From the NCBI GenBank assembly GCA_022606425.2, contig JAHDVF020001229.1:1178001-1242000 (forward strand): 64,000 nucleotides of DNA. The letters are read 5' to 3'. The stretch's first letter is position 1, and every line of letters begins with the position of its first letter. Shown here piece by piece: positions 1 to 9,756 of the stretch. Source of the stretch: Lepidostoma basale. Lineage: Eukaryota; Arthropoda; Insecta; Trichoptera; Lepidostomatidae. A program made the position numbers and the translations under genes. The notes under the pieces were generated by a model. It saw nothing but the letters and a program-made list of their open reading frames with translations. It was not told the origin of the DNA and ran no database searches.

Positions 1-740
1 TAATACTTTTACTTTGCCCATATTGTATGTAGTCTCCCTTTGGAACTGAAGTGAGGAAATAATTAACAAGTAAAACGTAAACAATAAACGTCGTGAGTAT
101 AGGTGTGTGTGTGTTTGTGTTTGTGTGAGTATGTGTGTGTATGTGTGTGTGTGACTGCGTAAATGTGCATCGCGTCGGTTGTGTTTATAAGTGCGTCTCA
201 TTTTGACATCGGTTTTGGAAATTGTTCGGCAGCTAAAAAAAAATCGTCAGAAGAAAAGGGAGACCTTGACAAGAAAAATGTGGAAATTGTGTTGTGCCGA
301 AAACCCGGCTTATTTTTTTTAAAATTAATCCATCATACAGGGAAAACTTATGGACGATTCCATTATTGATTGCACAATCTACAAGTCCTCACTAATTGTT
401 TCGACTGACGAAAAATACTTTTTACAATACAATATCATTTTACAATACAATAAATAGTTTGTCGTACATAAGACCTTGTTTTTCTCTCTCTTGTAAACAG
501 TAAATATGAGGTTGGGGTTAGAGAATACAAAATAATATTTGGGACATACAAAAATAATATTTTTGACTTTTATAGCAAAAATAAAAACGAGCCCTGTTTA
601 CGATATTTAACGAGGATACTGCAAAATGCAAATGTTCTTTACATCTTTTTTTTTTCATGCGTTTCTATTACTTAATCTCACGAAGTGAAATTAAGTTATT
701 TTGTTAATATCTTACTTTAACAATGTTGTAATGAAATAAC
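1..740. other. AT-rich non-coding stretch with a GT-rich microsatellite
   Basis: No gene is recognisable. Positions 102-153 are an imperfect (GT)n tract interrupted by TTTGT and GAGTAT units. The rest is AT-rich unique-looking sequence. The 68-codon open frame across 163-369 has no recognisable domain and is probably chance. Confidence 0.6.
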
Positions 741-1162
741 TCACCATCACAACTGCCATACTTCTCTATCCTGATACACCTCTCTAGCTTCCTCTACAAG
801 TAAAACGCATACACGAGTAAATGTTTATTTGATTAATTTGGTCATCCCATACTTTCCTTGGTCTTCCGCCACATATCTTTCTCACTTATACTGCTTGTAT
901 CCAACATTTAACCATGCTTTTTTCTTCCATTCGTTCCATGTGTCCGGCCATCTCAGGGATCCTTGTTTAATTTTACTTATTATATAATGTAATAATTTTT
1001 TCCTTGTTTTGTCGTTCGGTATTCTATATTCTATTGTTTACCCGCACATTCTTCTCAATGATCTCATTTATAGGCATTTATCCTACATTCATCCTTCTAT
1101 TGCCAGCTCCAAGCTTTCACTTCCATTTATTAGGGTTGGCACTAGAACTTCATTATTTACAA
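741..1162 (-). pseudogene. L1f LINE 3' fragment, badly decayed
   Basis: Read on the minus strand, this follows the order of the other L1f copies: the block for MYGSEAW, then the GHMERM block, then the RGRPRKTW block, then the DRV/MTRCMN block. Many indels break every frame. The (TTAG)n tail and the CCGTCTCCCC 3' end are lost. It is probably one of the oldest L1f copies here. Identification rests on co-linear matches to the better copies at 12389-13180 and 34838-35690. Confidence 0.6.
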
Positions 1163-1345
1163 TGTTGTTTTAAGTAAACATAATGATCAATAATTAAACA
1201 CTTTAAATAGTGAAAACTTATTTTGTTTATGTCCTGGACAACGTCAGTAGCGGTCGATATATATTTTTTATTATTTACTAGAATCATACAGCCGGTTTGC
1301 GTGACACGCGATCCTGAATTGTCCTGAACTTTAAGTGTTTGTCAA

Positions 1346-1376
1346 TATTAATAATTAAATTAATATTGACAAAGAG
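1346..1376. repeat. Short perfect hairpin
   Basis: Arms TTTGTCAATATTAAT and its complement are separated by about 5 nt. The hairpin lies just outside the left end of the hammerhead foldback that starts near 1372. Confidence 0.5.
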
Positions 1377-1464
1377 GACACATCCATCACAAACTTTTTT
1401 ATATTTTTCTTTTTCCTTTTTTCTATAATTTGTATACAACACTTACTTTAAAAAATATTAAAAT

Positions 1465-1500
1465 TAAATATTAGACAACCCGGTCCTTCCTCAGTGATAT
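1465..1500 (-). ncRNA. Hammerhead-like motif, right half lost
   Basis: On the minus strand the core CTGAGGA (1488-1494) and stem II (GGAC...GTCC type, 1474-1487) remain, but the GAAAC and helix III block is replaced by AT-rich sequence. It is paired with the intact plus-strand copy at 2147-2195. Cleavage is not expected. Confidence 0.45.
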
Positions 1501-1829
1501 AAAGATATTTAAAATATTATAAAATTGTTATTACATGTTAATAATAGAAATATAATTTTGAACAATCACGAAATTTTAGAAATTAAAAAAGCAATTAAAA
1601 AAAGAAAATATAAATAATCAAATAAATTTAACGTCAAGTCCAATCTTTGATTTATTTCCTTTGTTGTAAGTAATTACCTGAACCCCAATAAGAACTTTTA
1701 AATTATTATTTTAAATTTATTCATAATATTTTATTATAACAAAAGCATAAACGTTCCAAAATAAATCTTTATAACATCTGTCAAAACTGATCATATTTGT
1801 AAACAATTTTATAATATTTTTAAAACAAA

Positions 1830-2138
1830 CAAGCCATCACGCCGTTTCCCCGCAGGGGTAGGTAGAGAGAATGGACCGCCACACTACTCTATCCTGGCAA
1901 AACTCTCTAGCTTTCGCCACATTCATACAACGAGTCATACACGCACGTCGATTCTTCCAACCTTTAAAATTTGATTATTTTGGTCATGCCATGTTTTCCT
2001 CGGTCTGCCTCGACTCTGTACTCCATTTACATCATTAACGTATATTTCGTAATCATTCTTTCTCATCCATGCGTTCCATATGTCCGAACCATCGCAGCGA
2101 TCCTTTCATGATTTTGTTCATAATACCTTCTTCGCTAA
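1830..2138 (-). pseudogene. L1f LINE 3' end with GTTT tail, inserted in a foldback
   Basis: The minus strand carries the L1f C-terminal coding block (RNRRACMTRCMN-like, RGRPRKTWHDQI-like and GHMER-like segments) followed by the 3' end (complement of CGCCGTTTCCCCGCAGGGGT) and a short (GTTT)n tail at 1820-1832. It is 5' truncated at about 2138, where the hammerhead foldback resumes. Same subfamily as 12389-13180, 33745-34345 and 48200-49200. Confidence 0.75.
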
Positions 2139-2146
2139 TATCTATA

Positions 2147-2195
2147 TAATTTCACTGAGGAAGGACCGGGTTGTCCGAAACATGTCTGATATTAA
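2147..2195 (+). ncRNA. Hammerhead ribozyme motif, intact core
   Basis: Core CTGAGGA (2155-2161; position 7 may be any base), stem II GGAC/GTCC (2163-2176), GAAAC (2177-2181), helix III ACATGT, cleavage base C2186. Helix I pairs 2147-2154 with 2187-2194 over 8 positions with one T-T mismatch. All conserved core bases are present. Helix III is a zero-loop palindrome, so in cis it would be only 2 bp; pairing between two copies is plausible. Cleavage activity is inference. Confidence 0.7.
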
Positions 2196-2379
2196 ATTTA
2201 AAAAAACATTTATGTTAGTGTTGTATAAAAGTATAATATATAAAAAAGAAAAAGGAAAATATGAAACATCTACAACACAAAGTGTGGTGAACATAGAAAA
2301 CTAACTTTTATTTTATATACAAAACTTTAAGTTTTATTTGTAAAACCGGTAAATATAAAAGTGAAAAGAATTACTATCT

Positions 2380-2885
2380 AACTAACTAACTAACCATCAC
2401 GTCGTCTCCCCGAAGGGGTAGGCAGAAAGAATGGACTGCCATACTTTTCTTTCCTGACATATTTATCTCGCTTCCTCAATATTCATACATCGTGTCATGC
2501 ACGCGCGTCGATTTCTCTGACTCCTCACAAGGTCGACATTCAATATTTGATTTATTTGATCGTGCCACGTTTTTCTCGGTCTTCCTCTATTTCTGGTTCC
2601 ATTTACATCATTAACATATAATTTTTTTACCATTCTTTCTTCATTCATTCTTTCCATATCCAAACCATTTTAATGATCCTTTCATTATTTTGTTCATGAC
2701 ACCATCATTCGCACCGCATTCACTTCTTATATTTTCATTCGACACTCTACACAGAGTATCAACACATTCGTCTAAAAGATCTCATTTCTACTGCATTTAT
2801 TCTACTTTTATCCTTCTATTGCCAGTTCCATGCTTCGCTTCCATACATAAGGGTCGGAAGAAGAACACCATTGTGCACTTTGGGA
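2380..2885 (-). pseudogene. L1f LINE 3' fragment with TTAG tail
   Basis: The tail (CTAA)n on the plus strand is at 2379-2395. The minus strand then reads, from the 3' end inward, the MTRCMN block, RGRPRKTWHDQINQIL, MERMNEERMVKKLYVNDVNGT (open at 2463-2663) and the MYGSEAW block, ending near 2885. It is 5' truncated and lacks the catalytic part of the reverse transcriptase. It lies just 3' of the foldback ending at 2300. Confidence 0.8.
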
Positions 2886-3425
2886 TGTACAAGTAAAAAG
2901 AATTACTCATCTTATATTTACAGTGTATGTAAGTGGGCGAAATATATTATATTTAAAAAACGAATAACCCGTTAGCAATATATTAAGTTAAATTTATAGT
3001 TCTTATCCAGGAGCAAACCCATTAAACTGTCTAAGGTATTGAAAACATAAAACGGCATATACCTATGCGTAGATGAATGATCTTCGCTTGTTTCGTTATC
3101 CATGTAAAGCCGTAAGATGCAGGAGATGCAGACTGGTCCACTATCTTGTCTTAGATCTTCTCCAGCGCGAGCTTGGTAAGTCTTGTTACACGGGCGATAT
3201 AATAGCCACGGAAGCATGTTGAATGCTGAATCTAACCGGAGTTAAATTTATTTCTCGAACGAGCTGAAGCTAACCTGTAGGTACTCTAGCACTTAGGTAA
3301 AACACACTTGTAAAAATATAGTAAAATTATATATTTTAAATTAATATACAGCCACTATTTCGATATCGAAAATACAAACAAAATATAATATTATAAAATA
3401 TAATAACTGTTAATTCAAAAACTTT

Positions 3426-3511
3426 AAGTATAAATAAGCACAAATAACTTAGTTAACACCACTTTATTAATAAAGTGGTGTTAACTAAGTTATTTGTGCT
3501 TATTTATACTT
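3426..3511. repeat. Perfect 86 bp palindrome
   Basis: Two 43 bp arms with no spacer (centre between 3468 and 3469) are exactly complementary. Perfection over 43 bp is unlike the decayed surroundings, so it is recent, or an assembly or replication artefact at an inverted repeat. Confidence 0.85.
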
Positions 3512-3595
3512 ATTGAATATGTCACCACAAAGTTTAAAACTTTCTTCACAAAATCAAAAACTTTGTTTTATATCACAAATTGTATTTATTTTACT

Positions 3596-3650
3596 TTACA
3601 ACAGCTGTTTCATCAACCAATGTTGACATCATCAGGTGTTACAAAAATCA
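3596..3650 (-). ncRNA. Hammerhead ribozyme motif, intact core
   Basis: On the minus strand: CTGATGA (3629-3635), stem II GTCAAC/GTTGAT with loop ATTG, GAAAC (3607-3611), helix III ACA-GC-TGT (3 bp with 2 nt loop), cleavage base U. Helix I is an A/T-rich distal stem (TTTTG with GTAAAA) across an internal mismatch region. Confidence 0.6.
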
Positions 3651-3669
3651 ATATTTTTGGAATAATTTT

Positions 3670-3725
3670 GTATCACCGGATGATGTCAACATTGGTTGAT
3701 GAAACAGCTGTCGTAAAGTAAAATA
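3670..3725 (+). ncRNA. Hammerhead-like motif, one core change
   Basis: Core reads CGGATGA (3677-3683), so U4 is replaced by G. Stem II GTCAAC/GTTGAT, GAAAC (3701-3705), helix III ACA-GC-TGT and cleavage base C3712 are kept. It opposes the intact motif at 3596-3650. Confidence 0.5.
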
Positions 3726-3941
3726 AATACAATTTGTGATATAAAACAAAGTTTTTGAATTAACAGTTATAAAATGTTAAAATATCATAGTGTTTCGGCC
3801 AAAACAATGGACTACTATTATATTATTTAAAAAAATGGAGAATTTTAAAAAATTAAAAGATAGTTGTTCCCACTGTCATTATGAAATTCCAAATTTTAAA
3901 CTAACGCCTTAAGTAAATAATAATGAAATAAAACGATAAGG

Positions 3942-4243
3942 AAAACTGCGATGGTTTGGTCACATGGAACGCATGGATGAAGAAATAATGGTTAAGAAAG
4001 AATGTGTCAACGATGTGAATGGATTACGGAGTCGAGGAAGACCGAGAAATTAAATTTTAAAGGTCGGCCCTGTTAGAAGTCGGAAAAATCAACATACTTG
4101 TATGTCTCGTTGTATGAATGTGAAGGAAGCTAGAGAGGTGTGTCATGATACAGTAAAGGTGTGTCATGATACAGCTGTTTCATGATATTCTCTACGTCTA
4201 CTCTTTCGGGAAACGGCGTGATAGATTGTTGTTGTTGTATTAT
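3942..4243 (+). pseudogene. L1f LINE 3' end with GTT tail
   Basis: Plus-strand remnant of the WFGHMERMDEE...VKK...NDVNG.RSRGRPR block through MSRCMNVKEAREVCHD to the terminal AACGGCGTGAT and (GTT)n tail (4230-4239). It has small deletions and a tandem repeat of GGTGTGTCATGATACAG (4138-4174) inside the C-terminal block. Confidence 0.75.
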
Positions 4244-4424
4244 ATAATTATTGATTACCCTAAACATCACTGCTATAAAAAAACTTAAAGAAAAGTTTAT
4301 AGATCATGAGAGATTAATAAGATTTTAAAAATTAATAAGATTAATTAAGATTAAGTCTTTAAGCCTCTGCCGTGTCAGGGTTATCTGAAGAATCTCTGGT
4401 CTGGAAGAATAAACACATGCGTAT

Positions 4425-5003
4425 CGACAACAAGATCAGAATTTTTAAAATAATGTGTGACCTATCATGACTTACGCTATAGAGACGCGGGTGACAGACA
4501 CTGTGCGAACCAAGGGTCTACTAAGAACATCGGAGATAAAGGTCCTAAGATCAATTACTGGAAAAACTCTCTGAGATCGTGTTCACAATACACACATAGG
4601 AAAAACTAGTGAAATAGAGGATATCGTTCAGTGGAATAAATCCCGAAGAAGATACTGGAGGGACCATGTAGCCAGAGTGGATGGTGACAGACTTGCATAT
4701 ACAGCCGATTATGAAATCCCCTTCGGACAATCACCCTAAGAGATGGATGGACCCGATTTCGGTGTCACAGATCGTCAGATCTTCGTCAGATTGCTTTATC
4801 GGGTCGCTTCGGAGGTCAACATATTTTGTGATAGCGTGAATTGCCTCAGGGATGCAATATTAATGTTATGATTCTTTCTAATTCTTAATCTTAATGTTTT
4901 TTTTATGCTTCTCTTATAAATTCTTTCAATGTAATTGCAAACGATCTGGAATTATATGCCTGTAATGTTTGTGATTTTTATTCAAATAAATGAAAAATGA
5001 AAA
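4425..5003 (+). pseudogene. LINE C-terminal region plus 3' UTR (ACGATCTGGA family)
   Basis: Broken frames on the plus strand show the pattern of the region after the reverse transcriptase: ETRVTDT, LLRTSEIKVLRSITGKTL.DRV, EDIVQWNKSRRRYWRDHVARVDGDRLAY. A 3' UTR with TTGCAAACGATCTGG and an (ATAAATGAAAA)-type end follows. The same UTR is at 44035-44135. It is a different LINE family from L1f. No catalytic segment is present. Confidence 0.65.
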
Positions 5004-5010
5004 TCTATTG

Positions 5011-5820
5011 AAAGAAGAAGAAGACGAGAGATTAATATTTTTTTCTGAAGTAGATATTTGCTTAATGGAACTGCATTGGGGAACGTAAATACAATGAAAC
5101 TTAAATCGTTATGATCAATTATCTAGTTTCAATTTGTTTATGTCTAGCAAACGAGTGCTAATAGTTTGAATATGTTAACTGTTGTGGGGATAATTGTTTA
5201 GAAAAACGCAAGGAATTCCCCCCGCGGCTCGGCGTGGCTTGAATCGAAGGTGCCAACATTTGTTCGGCATGCGAGGCAACGCTTGCAAGTCTCACTCGCG
5301 CATAAATATCTCCGCAAATGCGTATCTAATTATTTAGCGGTGTCGTGGCTGGGCAAAATAAGGAAATCATTAAGCCATTGTGCGCTCTGAAAGCGCGCAA
5401 ACCAAAACTGTCGACTACAATGCGCGGACACTTTCGCGCTGATAGTACCCCATACACGGAGCGAACTATAAATACTCGAAGTGCACTTTTTAAATTAAAT
5501 GTATCTAAAATTATCAAACGTTTTAATTTTGAAACACTGTTATTATACCATTATTTATTATTATATATTAAATAGACATAGCCTATTAACATTAATAAAA
5601 ATAAAATCGTATGATATCAATGATGATAAAAAAAAAAATTAATTTAAAAATCTTTTGAAATATATGATATAAAATACGTATGATGTCAATAGGATTTTTT
5701 TTAATTTTTAAAATATCTTTAACGAAGATTACATTTACACCACGGATTCTGAATAATTAAATTGAAATTTTAAGGTTTATTTGTTTATAAAATTTTAAGG
5801 TTTTATCCTATATAAAACAA
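5011..5820. other. Non-coding stretch with a GC-richer islet
   Basis: Mostly AT-rich. 5210-5480 is less AT-rich with overlapping short frames on both strands (63 and 76 codons), neither with a recognisable domain. I cannot assign it. Confidence 0.4.
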
Positions 5821-5829
5821 TCATCCGAA

Positions 5830-6262
5830 CAGTAGTGACCTAAAGGTGTGAGGCGTGGACAATGACAGCGAAATCTTTGATGAATGGATACTTTTGAGAG
5901 AAGGGTGTTGCGCAGAATTCTGGGACCTGTGAATGACGGTGAAGGCTGGAGAGTGCGGCATAATGACGAGCTGTACTATATTTACAAAGCTCCCAGTCTC
6001 TCCACACAGGTTTGACTGAATAGACTGAGATGGGCCGGTCACGTGCAGAGGATGCCGTCATCGCGAACCCCAAAAAGATTGCTGGATTGGCACCCAGGTG
6101 GTAGAAGACCAATTGGACGATCAAGGCAGAGATGGGGAGAAATCGTTACGATTCTCAGATTGGAGGGTCCAAGCGGAGGACAGGAGGAGTTGGAGGCTAA
6201 TAAATCTGGAGGCTAAGGCTCGATATTGGCTGTAGGGCCATCGAAGAAGAAGAAGAAGGTTT
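5830..6262 (+). pseudogene. LINE C-terminal region with GAA tail
   Basis: Plus-strand frames read FERRVLRRILGPVNDGE, then LNRLRWAGHVQRMPSSRTPKRLLDWHPGGRRPIGRSRQRW, the 'RWAGHV.RM...GRR..GRPR.RW' signature of LINE proteins after the reverse transcriptase. At least two stops or frameshifts interrupt it. It ends in (GAA)n at 6243-6258. Minus-strand open frames here are shadows. Confidence 0.7.
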
Positions 6263-6264
6263 AT

Positions 6265-7075
6265 TTAATTTATTTATTTATAAATCCTATACACTAATGC
6301 AGACGTACTACAGAGTCTCAGTTGGCGAAACAGCTGCCTCGACAATCTCGTAAATATAAATTGTGATTTGTATAATAACATAATCAAAATTAATGCACAT
6401 ATGAACCAAATATAAATATTCTGAAAAACTTTTCTGTATGGTGTAAATGGATCCATTTTTGGAAATACTGATTAAAAATTGTAGTGCCTACCCTTATGTA
6501 TATGACGAAACCAGTAACGATAATGATAAATATTATTTTTTAAATACATTTCATCGGCCAAAAAAAATGGAAAATAAAAATATACAGAGTTTTATTTTAT
6601 TGCTTAATACATAAGCAAATGTATCAATTTTAAAATATGTAAGTAATATTCTTTGTAAGATGTGTATTACAAATCTAGATTTCAAGCTTTTGGTGTGGCC
6701 ATAAAATACCAATCACGAAAAAAATTGAACGTTTTTTTTTTCTAATAATGTTTAAATCAAAAATATTATTTGAACGCTTTTATTAGTGTGTGTGGGGGAC
6801 TTTAATACATTATGAACGTAAAATCTCAGGCTGGGGTAACGTAATTTGTTTACAGCGTGCCGGCCAACTCAGGAATTCCGAAACCTTGCGCATTTGTGCA
6901 TTTACATAAATTCATGTCGAGTTGTGCGAATATCGAATCTGTTGCGAAAATCGAATAGGCTTCACACCACACTGCGAACTAGTAAACCACAAAACAACAT
7001 TAACTCTTATCAGTACTTCCACTATTCTCTATTCTCAGTATTCCTCTAAGCACATGACTACACAAATAAAAAAAA
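6265..7075. other. AT-rich stretch without recognised features
   Basis: 6330-6360 contains GGCGAAACAGCTG-like sequence (antisense CAGCTG...CTCGT), probably a worn GCCAAC-family remnant. The rest shows no gene or repeat I can name. Open frames at 6846-7125 are short and overlapping. Confidence 0.4.
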
Positions 7076-7100
7076 TTAAAACCATGTTTTTTTTAAGATT

Positions 7101-7140
7101 ATTTTTCTCGACATGGAAGGTTTAATACCTTCATTCAGAG
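7101..7140 (-). ncRNA. Hammerhead-like motif (AAGGT family), degenerate
   Basis: The minus strand reads CTGAATGA (one extra base in the core), stem II AAGGT/ACCTT, then CATGTCGAG with the GAAA lost. Related debris: 9044-9090, 9395-9425 and 43025-43160. Confidence 0.4.
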
Positions 7141-7380
7141 AACGATGTAAACTGAAAAATTAATAAAAATGAAAACATATTTTTTCTAGAAGTTTTTATA
7201 TCATTGTCATAATATTGGCTTTATGTCATTCTAATCAACTTAAAATAAATGTCTTTGCCATTAGACTTCTTAAAATTGATTAAAACAAAATATTTTCTTT
7301 TAGTATACAATTAAAATCTTTTTAAAAAACTAATACGAATGAAAACGTCAGTTTACTAGAAGTTTTATTATATTTTATGG

Positions 7381-7420
7381 GAATGACATGTTTCGCCCTT
7401 TTAAGGCATTGTCAAATGTG
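7381..7420 (-). ncRNA. Hammerhead-like motif with altered core
   Basis: On the minus strand: TTGACAA (7409-7415) in place of CTGANGA, stem II GCCTT/AGGGC, GAAAC (7390-7394), helix III ACATGT, then C. C3 to U and G8 to A are both transition changes, and G8 is catalytic, so this copy should be inactive. Confidence 0.5.
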
Positions 7421-7854
7421 ACCAAACTTCAACTCATTGCAGTTTATTTACACTAGTAAATGGAGCAGAATATGGTAATTAAAGGAAAAATATGTGATTT
7501 TATACATTTAAAAAAAAAATATTATATTTGGGTAGGTCCAGAAATATTGGAAAGTGTTTCTTGGAACTCGTTAAGAAATTTTATGACAATGATTACATGG
7601 TTAGGATACTGAATGATATTATGTAAATCAAAAATAAGGTATTTGAGGTAGTACGAAATAAAGTGTTTCTAAGAAAAATATCTTCTTACAAATTGTTTAC
7701 AAATGACTATAAATATTTCAAGGTGACTAATGATTATTAGTATTATATATAAAATAAAATCGTCATCCTGCGTGCGTAGACTGAATCGATGTATTCTTCT
7801 CTTCTGCATCTGAAATGTGAAATTAATACAGTACGAGTTGAAGTTTTGTCACAT

Positions 7855-7895
7855 TTCATATTGCCTTAGAAGGGCGAAGCATGTCATTCCCATAA
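7855..7895 (+). ncRNA. Hammerhead-like motif, left core lost
   Basis: Stem II GCCTT/AGGGC and helix III are kept with GAAGC in place of GAAAC, but the CUGANGA position is replaced by CATAT. It is the right-arm partner of 7381-7420. Confidence 0.45.
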
Positions 7896-8072
7896 AATAT
7901 AATAAAACTTCAAGAAAACTGACGTTTTCATTCGTATACATTATTTAACATGGAGTTTTACATCATTGTTCAAGAAACAATAAAAGTTTTTTTTATTTAT
8001 TAAAAAAAAAACAGTGTGATGAATTTCTGATAAACATCAATCACGAATAAGATTAAAAAATCAGTTCAGTTC

Positions 8073-8135
8073 AGTCATTCCCATGAAATATAATAAAACT
8101 TCTAGAAAACTCTCGTTTTCATTCGTATTAATTAA
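8073..8135 (+). mobile_element. Solo end of a GCCTT-family foldback
   Basis: Contains GTCATTCCCATGAAATATAA through TTTTCATTCGTATTAATTAA, matching the outer part of the arm at 7873-7940. It is cut right at the hammerhead cleavage position (the sequence begins with the ATTCCC that follows C17 in this family, preceded by unrelated repeats of TTCAG). Confidence 0.5.
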
Positions 8136-8139
8136 ATAA

Positions 8140-9000
8140 TACAATGATTTAAATTTCTTTAGAGGATCCCCCCTTTTTTATTTTGTAAAAACTAAGTTCA
8201 TAAAAAAACAGGATTTTACACTTCGTGTCTTATTCATAACAAAATACAATTATAAAACTAACATTTAAACATTGCCATGTTTGTTATGATCGATAAGCCT
8301 TTCCATTGAATGTTTGGGAAAATCAGGTTTCATCTTGTTAACTTTTAATTTCATGCAAGATTCTTGGTCCTCATCAATAAAACTGATTATTGTTTATCCC
8401 CAAATACTATTAAAAATAAAATAAACATTTATTTCCAAAATGCCCTTCGTGGCGGAGTCACACTTAAGCCGCCTTTGTCTCGTGAGTACCAGTTTGACAA
8501 ACACTAGGCTAAACGTATACGTGATATTTATAGTGTAATTGGTGATAATATTGATTATTTATTTTCGGTCTATACGATTTTGAAGACCACCCCAAGACTT
8601 CCATCGAAGAAAGTTTACGGTTCGATCGATACAAGCAACAGTAGACATTGGCATGCAACAGGTCGGGACCTATTGTGAACTCTCTAGTACCGAATACATC
8701 TCGTCTCGATGTTCTAAACTGAAAATGCAATAACGCCAACCCGGGTAGGAAAGAGGAGCATTTGTGAAAGGGGAAACCGGGCCCTCGTACATTATTACGA
8801 TCTTAATAACAATTTTCAGAAGATTGCTTTTATAACCTTGGTTTAGCTTACTTTTTGTAAGCTCCCCTTTGAGCGCTAAAATTGCGCCTTAAAATAAATC
8901 ACAATGATGTAAATAAACGTTTTCTTGCAGTAAATAAGATTATTATTTTAAAATTTAAAGAAAAAATTAGCCTTTAACACTGTGGAATTACGTAATAACG
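8140..9000. other. Stretch without recognised features
   Basis: Includes a moderately GC-richer segment (8440-8770) with a 76-codon minus-strand frame at 8509-8739 that has no recognisable domain. No repeat match elsewhere in the window was noticed. Confidence 0.4.
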
Positions 9001-9460
9001 ATTTTTTATTAAATTAAAACAATGGTCCATTTTACAGTTTATTTTTCTCGAGATTTTTCGAAGGCCCTATACCTCCATCATCGGAAGAACGATATGAACT
9101 CAAATTAAAACAATTAAATCGTTGTCCCAATAATAAATCAATATGTAAAACCATTGTGAAAAAAATGAACTTAAAAGTGTAAAAAACAGTGTTTTGATTA
9201 AATTTCGTAAATGATAAATTTTATTATTAACTACTAACCGAATGAATAATATAATATTTAATCGTGGATATATATACGAAATTTTATGAAAGAGAACGTA
9301 CTTCATCCACTGTTTGAGTTCATTATTTGGACATGTTTCGAAATTTGTGTGCACTTCACCATTCAATGTCCTTAGTTAATACCGTTATTCTGAACTTCGA
9401 AACATGTCGAGATAAAAATTAACCCACGATACGATAGTAAAAACATTGTTTTCACACCAT
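9000..9460. mobile_element. Decayed hammerhead-type foldback (AAGGT family)
   Basis: It begins with AACACTGTGGAATTACGTAA, a motif shared with 42970 and 55460. A minus-strand motif lies at 9044-9090 (core CCGATGA at 9078-9084, GAAAA in place of GAAAC). A plus-strand right half lies at 9395-9425 (TTCGAAACATGTCGAG). The two ATGTTTCGAA blocks near 9332 and 9398 are opposed. Confidence 0.4.
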
Positions 9461-9519
9461 AAAATCTCAATTACAAATAACTAATATCTTACATATATCA
9501 ATGACAATTATATATGTAA

Positions 9520-9665
9520 GATATAATGTCTTCCTCATGTCGAACCATCTCTAATGCGTTCCTGGTATTATGTTGTATTTTTATAATATTTTACCTTTAC
9601 TCAATAGATGCTTTAACCATTTTGCGGTTTGTAATGTCTTTTGAGTTTATTAAGAGATTTTTTAA
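9520..9665 (+). mobile_element. 3' UTR piece of the TTTGA-tail Jockey-type LINE
   Basis: ATGTCTTCCTCATGTCGAACC through CTTTTGAGTTTATTAA matches the 3' UTR after the stop codon at 22605-22735 and 60560-60695. No coding sequence is retained and the TTTGA tail is lost. The 60-codon open frame here is not a gene. Confidence 0.7.
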
Positions 9666-9756
9666 AATAATAAATGAGTACATTTCTCGATCTATCTCGC
9701 AATTGTGACTCATTCAGATGTTTAAATTGCATACTAAACAGTTATAACATCTTTTT

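Larger units (their letters stand above)
1372..2300. mobile_element. Hammerhead foldback element (GGACC family), split by a LINE
   Basis: The left arm (about 1372-1829) and right arm (about 2139-2300) are mostly inverted copies of each other. Each carries the same hammerhead-like block, on the minus strand near 1465-1500 and on the plus strand at 2147-2195. The middle is occupied by an antisense L1f LINE fragment (1830-2138), so the foldback is older than that insertion. A more compact relative lies at 27985-28285. No coding sequence is visible. A non-autonomous element is inferred, mobilised perhaps by a Penelope-like element, the class known to carry such ribozymes. Confidence 0.55.
3403..3822. 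mobile_element. Hammerhead foldback element (GCCAAC family) containing a perfect palindrome
   Basis: The outer inverted arms are ATAACTGTTAATTCAAAAAC (3403) and its complement ending at 3774. A family-specific tail to about 3822 contains GTGTTTCGGCCAAAACAATG. Inside are opposed hammerhead motifs at 3596-3650 (minus) and 3670-3725 (plus). The left arm is disrupted near 3426-3511 by an 86 bp palindrome. Relatives: 15676-15949, 16648-16921, 18998-19155, 28320-30385, 40161-40457, 54651-55105. Confidence 0.65.
7325..7945. mobile_element. Hammerhead-type foldback element (GCCTT family)
   Basis: Left arm 7333-7440 and right arm 7838-7940 are inverted copies, sharing ACGAATGAAAACGTCAGTTT, AGAAGTTTTATTATATTTTA and GGGAATGACATGTTTCGCCC. 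The ~400 bp interior is AT-rich and non-coding. Relatives or pieces are at 8073-8135, 28800-28880, 29700-29850, 43560-43860, 52435-52466 and 58190-58255. It resembles the pLTR-like foldbacks of the other families but shares no sequence with them beyond the ribozyme core. Confidence 0.65.

Noticed and set aside
163..369. 68-codon plus-strand open frame
   Set aside because: Overlaps the flank of a GT microsatellite, has no domain and no homologous copy. Probably chance.
3403..3822. Full Penelope-like element with its own reverse transcriptase
   Set aside because: No open frame or recognisable reverse-transcriptase or GIY-YIG sequence is associated with any hammerhead element in the window.
5821..6124. 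Minus-strand frames of 73 and 94 codons
   Set aside because: Shadows of a plus-strand LINE remnant with the RWAGHVQRM...GRRP.GRSRQRW signature.
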